From Kitasatospora sp. Root107 (GTDB lineage: Bacteria > Actinomycetota > Actinomycetes > Streptomycetales > Streptomycetaceae): a stretch of 64,000 bases of DNA. The notes beneath the pieces are model-generated. The model saw only the letters and a program-made list of their open reading frames with translations. It ran no database searches and was not told the DNA's origin. Position 1 is the first letter of the stretch. Each line of letters starts with the position of its first letter. The stretch lies in the NCBI RefSeq assembly GCF_001424875.1, contig NZ_LMCT01000010.1, positions 13,206 to 77,205 on the forward strand, given 5' to 3'. Of the stretch, positions 8,628 to 16,462 are shown piece by piece. The translations under genes were made by a program, and so were the position numbers.

Positions 8628-9650
8628 ATGACGCTTGACCTGACCTGGACCGGCAACCAATTCCTGGACCCGCGCGAGCAGACCCAGCAGATGCTGTCGG
8701 CCACCGAATCCATCGACATCACCAACAAGGACGAAGTCTGGGGCGAGAGCGTCGCCGCCGCCGCGGCCGCCCACTTCGGCGTGCCCGAGAAGTTCGTGCG
8801 GGTCGGCGCAGGGGCCACCCAGCTCATCGACACCCTGCTGCGCAGCGCCTATCAGGGCCTCGTCGTCGACGTCACCCCGAACTTCCACCTCACCGCCACC
8901 GTCTCCCGCCAGCAGGGCTGGGAGTACCAGAGCGTCCCGGTGCGCGAGCCCGGTGAACTCCTCCCGGCCCTCGAGCCGTACCTGGACCGGCCCGAGGCCA
9001 TCCTCGTGCTCTGTTCGCCGCGCAATCCGCTCGGCTACCAGTTCGACCTGCGGGACATCGCCACGCTGCTGGAGCGCGCCCAGGGCTTGGTGATCCTGGA
9101 CGAGGTCTACGCCGACTTCGCGCCGGACTCAGCGCTGCGGCTGGTGTCGCAATACCCCAACCTCGTGGTGATGCGGACCTTCTCCAAAGCCTGGGGGCTG
9201 GCGAACCTGCGGATCGGTTTCGCGGTCTCCCAGGTCTTCGCCCGGGAGGACTTCCGCTTCTGGCTGATGCCCAACAGCATCTCCGGTGTCGCCCAGCGCA
9301 CCGCCCTGCGGCTGCTGGCACAGCCTGAGGCCGTGGACGCGAGCATCCGGCGGGCGGTCGAGTCCCGCCAGACCCTGGTGGCGGGCCTGGCGAAAGTCGA
9401 GGGGCTGCGGATCTGGGCCTCGGACGCCAACTACATCTGCCTGGAGAGCCCGCACGCGGAGCGGATGGTCGCGGAGCTGCTCGCCGTCGGCTACCGCACC
9501 AGGCTGCTGCACGACCTCAAGGGCTACCCGCAGGAGTGGCCGATCGGGGTGCGGATCACCGTCCCGCAGGAGTCCGAGATCGACGCCGTGGTGGACTGCG
9601 TCGCCCGCGTGCACGCGGCAGCGGGCGACCGGGCCGCCTCGAATCCGTGA
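8628..9650 (+). CDS. HisC/CobD-like PLP-dependent aminotransferase
   Basis: ATG at 8628 gives 340 residues, typical of histidinol-phosphate aminotransferase and threonine-phosphate decarboxylase relatives. Visible motifs are VGAGATQLID near residue 63, CSPRNPLGYQ, LDEVYADF, and the Schiff-base lysine in RTFSKAWGLANLRIGF. Members of this family often bind phosphorylated substrates, so a phosphonate amino acid or keto-phosphonate substrate is plausible (inference). The stop overlaps the next gene's GTG start (GTGA), which implies translational coupling. Confidence 0.85.
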   Translation: MTLDLTWTGNQFLDPREQTQQMLSATESIDITNKDEVWGESVAAAAAAHFGVPEKFVRVGAGATQLIDTLLRSAYQGLVVDVTPNFHLTATVSRQQGWEYQSVPVREPGELLPALEPYLDRPEAILVLCSPRNPLGYQFDLRDIATLLERAQGLVILDEVYADFAPDSALRLVSQYPNLVVMRTFSKAWGLANLRIGFAVSQVFAREDFRFWLMPNSISGVAQRTALRLLAQPEAVDASIRRAVESRQTLVAGLAKVEGLRIWASDANYICLESPHAERMVAELLAVGYRTRLLHDLKGYPQEWPIGVRITVPQESEIDAVVDCVARVHAAAGDRAASNP

Positions 9651-11605
9651 GCGGGTCCGGCGAGGTCAACGGACCGCCGTCGCTGAGTGCCGACGGCAGG
9701 CTCGCCGGGTGGCTGTCCAGTGGCTCCGCGGCTCCCCACCTGGTGCTGTACGACGTGGCCGCGCGGCGGGAGTTGAGCCGCACGGGCGTCGGGGCGGCGC
9801 GCTGCCGGGCCTTCACCTGGACGCACCTTCCCGGCATCGGCCTGGCCGTGGCCGACTCGGACGGGTCCGAGAACTGGACGCTCTACCGGGTGCGGGTCGA
9901 GACGGGCGAGTGGACGCCGCTCGGTGACGGCTCGGCCGAACGGATGCAGATCGCCGGGCTCTCCGAGCAGCGGCCCGAGGAGGTGCTGGTCTCGGCCGCC
10001 GGCCGCGAGCCGGGCTCCCGCGACTACCTGCTGGTCTCGCTGCACACCGGCCGGGCGACACCGGTCCTGCGCGGCTCCGACCACGCCGCCGTGTACTTCG
10101 ATCGTGCGCTGCGGCCGCGGCTGGCCGAGACCGTGCTGCCGGACGGCGCCCGCGAGCTGCGGCACGTCCCGCAGCAGCCCGACACCACGGACGGCGGCCT
10201 CTTCCTGCGCATCCCGCACGAGGACGCGCTCACCGTGCGCTTCGTGCGCTTCGGCGACGACGGTGCCAGCCTCTTCCTGGTGCTGCCGGACGGGCCCGCA
10301 GGCGTACAGCTGGCCGAGCTGGGCTGCCGGCCCGGCGCACCGGTCGGCACCCCGCGGACCGTGCACCGGGTCAGCGGTGGGGACTTCGGCGGGCTGCTGT
10401 TCGCCGCGGACACCGGCCGACCGGACTTCCTGCACGTCGAGCGGGCGCAGCCGAGCTGCGTCCCGCTGGACGAGCGGTGGGCGCCGACGATCGAGCGACT
10501 GCGCACCGCACTCGGCACCGAACCGGCGGTCCTGGAGCGCCGGGGCAACCACTGGTTGGTCGCCGCGCACCGTCCGGAGCGCGATGTGCGGTACGCCGTT
10601 CATGACACGGCGACGGGCGAGACCCGGCCGCTCAGCATGGCGCGGCCGGGCCAGGATCCACTGCCGGTCGAGTGCCTGCCCGCCCTGGTGCCGCTGCGGG
10701 ACGGCGGCCACGCCGTCACCTACGTGACCCGCAGCGAGCAGGCCCGACAGCACAGCGGGCCAGGACCGGCCGTCCTGCTGGTGCACGGCGGGCCGTGGCG
10801 GCGCAGCCGCTGGGAGTTCGCCGAGCGGCGGGCCTGGCTGGCCGCGCGGGGCTACACCGTGATCGAGCCCAACTTCCGCGGCTCGACCGGTTTCGGTTCG
10901 GCCTGGATCAACGCGGCCGACCGGCAGTGGGGCGCCGCGATGCAGGACGACTTGGAGGACGCGCTGGACTGGGCGGTGGCCGAGGGCCTCGCCGCCCCTG
11001 ACCGGATCGCCCTGCTGGGCGGGAGCTACGGCGGCTACGCCGTACTCCAGATGGCCGCAACCACTCGACGGGAGCTGCGCTGCGCGGTGGCGACCTCGCC
11101 GCTGACCGACCTGGTGCGCTTCGTCGAGGAGCCGCCGACCTTCTGGCGCAGCGCCCTCCCGATGCTGCGGCGCCGGATCGGCGATCCGGCGCTGCCGGAG
11201 CAGCGGGCGGCCCTGGCGGCGGCCTCACCGGTCAACCGGCCCGAGGGTTTCCGGTGCCCGGTGCTGCTGGTGCACGGCGCCAACGACAGCCGGGTTCCGG
11301 CCGAGATGGCGACGCGGATGTTCATGGCCCTGGCGCAGTCCGACCAGGACGCGACCCTCGCGCTCTTCCCCGACGAGGGCCACGAGGTGGTGACCACCGG
11401 CAACCGCCGTGCCCTCGACGCACTGCTGGCCGACTACCTCGCCGACCGGCTGGGGCGGCCCGCGGCGGCGGCGTCGTCGAAGGACGCGGGCCTGCCGGGC
11501 GGCACCACCATGAAGCTTTTCGACTCACCCCGCGCCGTCCGCCGGAAGGCGGCCGAGGCGCCGAATTCTGGAGCGGAACATGGCACTTCATCTGACGCAC
11601 AGTAA
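9647..11605 (+). CDS. S9 prolyl-oligopeptidase-family serine peptidase
   Basis: The start is the GTG at 9647 that overlaps the upstream stop. This 652-residue protein has an N-terminal beta-propeller-like region (about 1-380) and a C-terminal alpha/beta hydrolase domain. The catalytic triad is visible: Ser460 in GGSYGGY, Asp547 in VHGANDSRVP and His579 in DEGHEV. No signal peptide is present, so it acts in the cytosol. It could hydrolyse a peptide or amide intermediate, or degrade product for self-protection. The last 45 residues look like a low-complexity tail and overlap the sulfotransferase start by 26 bases. Confidence 0.88.
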   Translation: MSGSGEVNGPPSLSADGRLAGWLSSGSAAPHLVLYDVAARRELSRTGVGAARCRAFTWTHLPGIGLAVADSDGSENWTLYRVRVETGEWTPLGDGSAERMQIAGLSEQRPEEVLVSAAGREPGSRDYLLVSLHTGRATPVLRGSDHAAVYFDRALRPRLAETVLPDGARELRHVPQQPDTTDGGLFLRIPHEDALTVRFVRFGDDGASLFLVLPDGPAGVQLAELGCRPGAPVGTPRTVHRVSGGDFGGLLFAADTGRPDFLHVERAQPSCVPLDERWAPTIERLRTALGTEPAVLERRGNHWLVAAHRPERDVRYAVHDTATGETRPLSMARPGQDPLPVECLPALVPLRDGGHAVTYVTRSEQARQHSGPGPAVLLVHGGPWRRSRWEFAERRAWLAARGYTVIEPNFRGSTGFGSAWINAADRQWGAAMQDDLEDALDWAVAEGLAAPDRIALLGGSYGGYAVLQMAATTRRELRCAVATSPLTDLVRFVEEPPTFWRSALPMLRRRIGDPALPEQRAALAAASPVNRPEGFRCPVLLVHGANDSRVPAEMATRMFMALAQSDQDATLALFPDEGHEVVTTGNRRALDALLADYLADRLGRPAAAASSKDAGLPGGTTMKLFDSPRAVRRKAAEAPNSGAEHGTSSDAQ

Positions 11606-12845
11606 TGCGCTGCTGCTGCTGACTCCGAAGACGGGCAGCACCTGGATCCGCAAGAAGTTCCGGGAACTCGGCCTCGCCTTCGAGGAGGTGGGCGATCCCG
11701 CGATGCGCGAGCACGACCTGCTCGGCGACTTCGACCGCTCGCAGTACAGCTTCGTCGGCGCCTTCGTGCGCGATCCGCTGGAGTGGTACCGCTCGTACTG
11801 GTCCTACCGGATGGAGAAGGGCTGGCGTCCGCAGTACCCGTTGGACGAGCACTGCGAGAGCGCCGACTTCGAGACCTTCGTCCGTCGTGCGGTGACGACG
11901 CTGCCGGGTGCGCTGGGCAACATCTACACCTCGTACGTCGGGGCGCCCGGTGAGGAGGTCGATTTCATCGGCCGACAGGAGAACCTGCAGGAGGACTTCG
12001 CCCGCTTCCTGGAGCTGGTCGGCGAGGAGTTCGACCCCGCGGTGCTCGCCGAGGGCAGCCGGATCAACGCGACGAAGATCCGCCCGGACTACTCGGAGGA
12101 GCTCAAGGAGCTGATCACCCTCTCCGAGTGGGATTCCATGGAGCGCTTCGGCTACCTCGCCGACCGGCCCGACCCCATCGGGCTGGCCGAGATGCAGGCC
12201 CGCTACCCCGAGGACGCCAACGACATGCGGCTGCTCGCGCTGTGGACCGAGAAGATCCACTGGGCACCGGACGACAAGAAGCGGGAGGCCGGGCGCCCGG
12301 TTGCCGCCGAGACCCGGTACGCCCGGGTGAACAGCAACTTCGCGCTGTACGCCGAGCACAAGAAGCAGGACCCGCAGTACGCGGGCGGACGCTACCGCGA
12401 GGCACTGCGACTCGACCCGGTGCACCCCCGCACCCTGTGCAACTACGCGCTCTACGTGGAGAAGTACGAGGGCGACACGGAGCAGGCCCGCGCGCTGATG
12501 CTGCGTGCGCTGGCCGTCCGGCCGAACCACCCGTACACACTGGGCAAGTTGGCCCAGCTGACCGCCGGCAGGCTGGGCGACCCCGCGCTGGCGGAGGTCC
12601 TGTACCGGCAGAGCCTGGCGGCCAATGCCGGCCAGCACGAGCTGCGCGCCGAGTTCGCCAACTTCCTTGCCGGACAGGGCCAGACGGAAGAGGCACTGGC
12701 ATTGCTCGGCCCGCAGGCCGAGAGCCCGGACGCCGACCGCCTGACGCTGCTCACGCATGCCTCGCTACTGGCCCGCTCGGGCCGCCTCGGGCAGGCCCGG
12801 GACTTCCAGCGGCGTGCGGCAGACGCGGCGGCCTCCGCCGCCTAG
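11580..12845 (+). CDS. Sulfotransferase with C-terminal TPR domain
   Basis: ATG at 11580 follows GGAG inside the end of the peptidase gene. In this 421-residue protein, residues 15-22 (TPKTGSTW) form the 5'-phosphosulfate-binding loop and FVRDPLEWYRSYWSY (about 62-76) the 3'-phosphate-binding segment of PAPS sulfotransferases. From about residue 245 the sequence changes to helical repeats (YREALRLDPVHPRTLCNYALYVEKY and following units) with TPR spacing. It should transfer sulfuryl from PAPS to a hydroxyl or amine of the pathway intermediate. The cluster also encodes PAPS synthesis and PAP removal, which strongly supports activity. The TPR tail may bind a partner enzyme. Confidence 0.85.
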   Translation: MALHLTHSNALLLLTPKTGSTWIRKKFRELGLAFEEVGDPAMREHDLLGDFDRSQYSFVGAFVRDPLEWYRSYWSYRMEKGWRPQYPLDEHCESADFETFVRRAVTTLPGALGNIYTSYVGAPGEEVDFIGRQENLQEDFARFLELVGEEFDPAVLAEGSRINATKIRPDYSEELKELITLSEWDSMERFGYLADRPDPIGLAEMQARYPEDANDMRLLALWTEKIHWAPDDKKREAGRPVAAETRYARVNSNFALYAEHKKQDPQYAGGRYREALRLDPVHPRTLCNYALYVEKYEGDTEQARALMLRALAVRPNHPYTLGKLAQLTAGRLGDPALAEVLYRQSLAANAGQHELRAEFANFLAGQGQTEEALALLGPQAESPDADRLTLLTHASLLARSGRLGQARDFQRRAADAAASAA

Positions 12846-12889
12846 CGCTGTCGGGTCCACCCACGATCACTGCCCAGGAGGCGACAACG

Positions 12890-13762
12890 ATGTACACAGA
12901 GAACCCGCTGGCCAAGGTCATCCAGGACGAGCACGTGTCAGGTGCCGACAAGTCGGTCGAGGAGATCGCGGCCGAGGCGCGCGAGGCGATGGCGGAGAAC
13001 CGGATCTGCCTGGTCCGCGACTTTCCGCTCGACCCCGACCGCTACCTCGACTTCCTCGGCCGCTTCGGCGAGCCGCTGAGCAACTACTCCTCGCTCAGCG
13101 CGCTGGCGAAGACCGACCCGCACCCGCAGATCAACCGGGTCAAGTACAAGAAGAAGGCCGAGGGCGCCCAGTCGGTGCACTACGTCGCAGGCGGGCTGCG
13201 GCCGCACTCGGCGCGCTCCTGGCGCTCGCCGCGGCCCTCGCACTTCGCGATGCTGATGGTCGAGCCGGGCTGGCGCGAGGTGCCGGCCGGCGAGCGCGGC
13301 GAGTCCGTCGTGCTCAGCTGGTACGACCTGTTCAACCGGCTGGCGGAGCGCGACGGCGAGGTCTTCGAGGAGCACTTCACCCGGCTGTCGGGCACGCCGA
13401 TCACCTTCGAGGCGAACAACGTCCGCGAGGAGCTCAGCAACCTGCCGGTGCTCTACCCGCTGGCGGACTCCCGCGGCCGCTACGACGTCGGTGTCCGGCT
13501 CAAGCAGGACCTGCGGGAAAAGATCGTGGGCATCAAGGACCAGATCCCCGAGTTCGAGGCTTACCAGAAGTCGCTCGACTACCTGCTGGCGGCCAGCGCC
13601 GAGGAGCAGTTCTTCGCCTGCTTCCCGTTGCAGAGCGGCGATCTGCTGCTGCTCGACAACCACCGCTTCGCGCACGGCCGCCTGAAGATCGTCGGGGAGT
13701 ACCTCGTCGACGGCGAGACACGGACGAACAATCGTGAGCTGTGGAGCGTCACGGTTCACTGA
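12890..13762 (+). CDS. Clavaminate-synthase-like Fe(II)/2-oxoglutarate enzyme, H-S-A variant
   Basis: ATG at 12890 follows AGGAGGCGACA, a near-perfect ribosome site. This 290-residue protein aligns in motif order with the CAS/TauD superfamily: an N-terminal LVRDFPLDPDRY, the proximal metal motif, a PSHFAMLMVEPGW strand and the distal segment GDLLLLDNHRFAHGR with His262. The proximal motif reads P-H106-S-A108-R, where clavaminate synthase has H-T-E. Loss of the carboxylate to Ala is the hallmark of Fe/2OG halogenases (SyrB2 has HxA). A paralogue with H-S-G lies at 23028. Halogenation is inference, and the reaction and substrate are unproven. Confidence 0.8.
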   Translation: MYTENPLAKVIQDEHVSGADKSVEEIAAEAREAMAENRICLVRDFPLDPDRYLDFLGRFGEPLSNYSSLSALAKTDPHPQINRVKYKKKAEGAQSVHYVAGGLRPHSARSWRSPRPSHFAMLMVEPGWREVPAGERGESVVLSWYDLFNRLAERDGEVFEEHFTRLSGTPITFEANNVREELSNLPVLYPLADSRGRYDVGVRLKQDLREKIVGIKDQIPEFEAYQKSLDYLLAASAEEQFFACFPLQSGDLLLLDNHRFAHGRLKIVGEYLVDGETRTNNRELWSVTVH

Positions 13763-13802
13763 CGACTTGTCAGTACATCTGGAAAACAAGGAGATCGACA
13801 AC

Positions 13803-14012
13803 GTGAACAGTACTTCTGACAATTCGTCGGTCGGTGGCGAGCAGGCCGACCTGGTCGCGGTCTGCGCCGAGCTCCAGGGTGAGCTCGACGCCCTCATCGG
13901 CGGGTCGGGCAACGCCGCCGCCCAGTCGCTGGACACCGCCGTGGCCTCCCTCAAGGAGGTCGAGCAGCGGAACGTCTCGTCGGTGCAGCTGGTGGCGCTC
14001 GCCCACCGCTGA
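13803..14012 (+). CDS. Small acidic hypothetical protein, 69 aa
   Basis: GTG at 13803 follows AAGGAGATC at good spacing, so translation is likely. The sequence is acidic and helical: VNSTSDNSSVGGEQADLV, then VCAELQGELDALIGG and SLDTAVASLKEVEQRN, ending QLVALAHR. It has no signal peptide, membrane segment or phosphopantetheine-attachment motif. I recognise no family. Placed between the Fe/2OG enzyme and the carbamoyltransferase, it could be a scaffold, adaptor or peptide carrier, but nothing in the sequence decides this. Confidence 0.62.
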   Translation: MNSTSDNSSVGGEQADLVAVCAELQGELDALIGGSGNAAAQSLDTAVASLKEVEQRNVSSVQLVALAHR

Positions 14013-14103
14013 ATCCGCACAGGTTTCCGCAGGGAATCGTGCGCCCCGTAACACCTGCAGTGCCCCGAATGCAGCTGAGTCACCAGAGGAAGTCAGATCC
14101 GCC

Positions 14104-15150
14104 ATGTCACTCACCGGAAAGCATATTCTCTCCAGCGATCTCTTCGACCGCCGGCAACTGGAGCAGCTCTTCGAACTCGCGGAGGTGCTGACGCCGGTGG
14201 CGCGCGGTCGACAGGTCACCCGAGTCCTTGAGAGTGCGGTGATGGCGAGTCTCTTCTTCGAGGCGAGCACCCGGACCCGGCTCAGCTGCGAGTCCGCTTT
14301 CCTGCGCCTGGGCGGCGGAGTGACGAGCACCACCGGCGCCGAGATCATGTCGATCTCCAAGGGCGAATCGCTGGCCGACACCAGCCGCGTGGTCAGCGGC
14401 TACTGCGACCTGGTCGTGATGCGCCACCCCGAGGTGAGCGCCGTGCACGAGTTCGCCGCGGCCACCAACATCCCAGTGATCAACGGTGGCAACGGCGCCG
14501 GCGAACACCCGACCCAGGCGCTGCTCGACTTGTTCACCCTGCACCGGGAGTTCGCGCGGATCGGCAGCACCATCGACGGCCGCCGGATCGCCCTGGTCGG
14601 CGATCTGCGGCACGGCCGCACGGTGCACTCGCTGATCAAGCTGCTCTCCCGCTTCGAAGGCCTGACCATCGTCTGCGTCGCCCCCGAGTCCCTCGGGATG
14701 CCCGCGGAGCTGCTGGAGCTGGCCGAGCGCCGGGGCCACCGGATCGAGCAGAGCAACCAGCCGCAGACCGGCCTGAAGGGCGCCGACCTGGTCTACACGA
14801 CACGGCTGCAGACCGAGCGGTTCGCGGACAAGCCGGTGCCGTACAGCGACGACTTCCGCATCGACAAGGCGCTGGTGAGCCAGGTGTGCGGCCCGGACAC
14901 GGTGATCATGCACCCGCTGCCGCGCGACGGTCGTCCGGGCTCCAACGACCTGGCGACGGATCTCAACGGCGACCCGCGGCTGGCGATCTTCCGGCAGACC
15001 GACGCCGGCATCCCGATGCGGATGGCGCTGTTCGCCTCGGTGCTCGGCGTGGCCGACGCGGTCGCCGGCTCGCTCCGTCCGGCGACCTGGTACCGCCCGG
15101 ACTACACCGGGCCGGACGACGCCCCGTTCTACAGGAACGTCGCTTCCTGA
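14104..15150 (+). CDS. Aspartate carbamoyltransferase homologue inside the BGC
   Basis: ATG at 14104 gives 348 residues, somewhat longer than E. coli PyrB because of a C-terminal extension. All catalytic positions are visible: S55-T-R-T58, the 80s-loop lysine K86 in SKGES, R107 in MRHP, H135-P-T-Q138, R172 in HGRTVHS, R234 and Q236 in TRLQTE, and H270-PLPR. HPTQALLD favours ATCase over ornithine carbamoyltransferase. The reaction expected is carbamoyl phosphate plus an amine, normally aspartate. In a phosphonoacetate cluster this could be a resistant duplicate of the drug target or a tailoring carbamoyltransferase. I favour resistance because the residues for aspartate are retained. Confidence 0.87.
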   Translation: MSLTGKHILSSDLFDRRQLEQLFELAEVLTPVARGRQVTRVLESAVMASLFFEASTRTRLSCESAFLRLGGGVTSTTGAEIMSISKGESLADTSRVVSGYCDLVVMRHPEVSAVHEFAAATNIPVINGGNGAGEHPTQALLDLFTLHREFARIGSTIDGRRIALVGDLRHGRTVHSLIKLLSRFEGLTIVCVAPESLGMPAELLELAERRGHRIEQSNQPQTGLKGADLVYTTRLQTERFADKPVPYSDDFRIDKALVSQVCGPDTVIMHPLPRDGRPGSNDLATDLNGDPRLAIFRQTDAGIPMRMALFASVLGVADAVAGSLRPATWYRPDYTGPDDAPFYRNVAS

Positions 15151-15193
15151 GAACTCCACAGAACTGCTGAGCGCCTGAACAGCAAGGAATGGA

Positions 15194-16462
15194 ATGAGAG
15201 TTGCAACAAAAGCGGGGCTCCCCGGCGGAGACTTCTCCGCGTACCGGAACCCACTCGTTTCGGCCACGATGGCGAGCACCTTCTCCCTGAAGCTGGTCTC
15301 CTTCCTCTGCATACCGTTCATGACGATCTACCTGAGCCGGAACATCGATGCCCCGCCGTACGTCATCGGCATCATCGTCGGGCTCAGCCAGCTCGGCTCG
15401 CTCACCGCGGGATTCTTCAGCGGGGTGCTCGCCGACCGGGTCGGCAAGCGGCTGGTGCTGCTGGTGGGGCTGTTCGGAAGCGCCCTGGTCTTCCTCCTGT
15501 TCTTCCTGACGGCGACCTTCCTGACGGGTTCTCCGGCATTCCCGGTGGCGTTCGGCCTGCTGAATGCCTGCTACGGGGTCATGTCAGCGATCTTCTGGCC
15601 GGTCACCCAGGTCCTGATGGCCGACAGCCTGCCGAAGGAGCGCCGGGCCGCGCTCTTCCGGCACCGCTATGTGCTGACCAACTTCGCGGTGGGCATCGGC
15701 CCGCCGGTCGGCGCCTTCCTGGGCGTATCCTCCGCCCGAGCGGCCTTCGTCATCTCGGGCTGCTCGTATCTCGCCTTCGCGTCGGCCTTCTGGTGGCTCA
15801 CCCGTGGCACCGCGTTCGGCCTGTCCGACCAGCCGTCCGAGCGGCGCAGTTTCACCGGCGCGATCAAGGTGCTCGGCGGTGACCGGGTGTTCCGGGGCCT
15901 GACGATCTCGATGATCCTGTTCTCGCTGGCGTACTGCCAGATCGAGTCGAATCTCTCCAGGATCATCAACCTCGGCTTCGCCGACGGGGTGCGGTTCTTC
16001 TCCGTGCTGCTCACCGTGAACGCGGTCGCGGTCATCGTCCTGCAACCGCCGGCCACCGCGATCTCGAAGCGGCTCAGCCCGCGCCGCACGATCCTCCTGG
16101 GCAACGCGCTGTTCGCGGTGGTCTGCCTGCTCTTCTCGCTCGTGCAGTTCGGCAAGACCGGCCTGGTCGCGCTGATCGTCCTGGTCAGCATGGCCGAGGT
16201 GCTGGTCGTCCCCACCGTCAGCGTGCTGGTCGACGAGCTCGCGCCGCCCGACCTGCGCGCCACGTACTTCGGCGCCGCCACGCTGCGCAACCTCGGCCTC
16301 GGGGTGGGACCGGCGGCAGGCGGCCTGGTGCTGGCCTCCTTCGACCGCGAGCTTCTCTTCGTCTTCATGGGCTTGTGCGGCGTGGCCGCCTGGGCCGTCG
16401 TTCACTTCACCCTCAGGGAGAACACCGGTGCGGATACTGGTCCTTCACCAGAACTTGTTTGA
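15194..16462 (+). CDS. MFS transporter, probable product exporter
   Basis: ATG at 15194 follows AAGGAATGG. The 422-residue protein has about 12 hydrophobic segments and the MFS loop 2-3 motif GVLADRVGKRLV near residue 82. It resembles multidrug/antibiotic exporters. Its position in the middle of the biosynthetic operon suggests export of the final product. The gene overlaps the next start by 35 bases. Confidence 0.86.
   Translation: MRVATKAGLPGGDFSAYRNPLVSATMASTFSLKLVSFLCIPFMTIYLSRNIDAPPYVIGIIVGLSQLGSLTAGFFSGVLADRVGKRLVLLVGLFGSALVFLLFFLTATFLTGSPAFPVAFGLLNACYGVMSAIFWPVTQVLMADSLPKERRAALFRHRYVLTNFAVGIGPPVGAFLGVSSARAAFVISGCSYLAFASAFWWLTRGTAFGLSDQPSERRSFTGAIKVLGGDRVFRGLTISMILFSLAYCQIESNLSRIINLGFADGVRFFSVLLTVNAVAVIVLQPPATAISKRLSPRRTILLGNALFAVVCLLFSLVQFGKTGLVALIVLVSMAEVLVVPTVSVLVDELAPPDLRATYFGAATLRNLGLGVGPAAGGLVLASFDRELLFVFMGLCGVAAWAVVHFTLRENTGADTGPSPELV

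Noticed and set aside
11512..11605. Separate short leader-peptide gene starting at an internal ATG in the S9 peptidase tail
   Set aside because: It is in frame with the peptidase and lacks its own ribosome site, so it is more simply the peptidase C-terminus.
13803..14012. Acyl/peptidyl carrier protein for the PaaK-like ligase
   Set aside because: No D-S-L phosphopantetheine motif; 69 residues with a different helix pattern. Kept as an unknown small protein.
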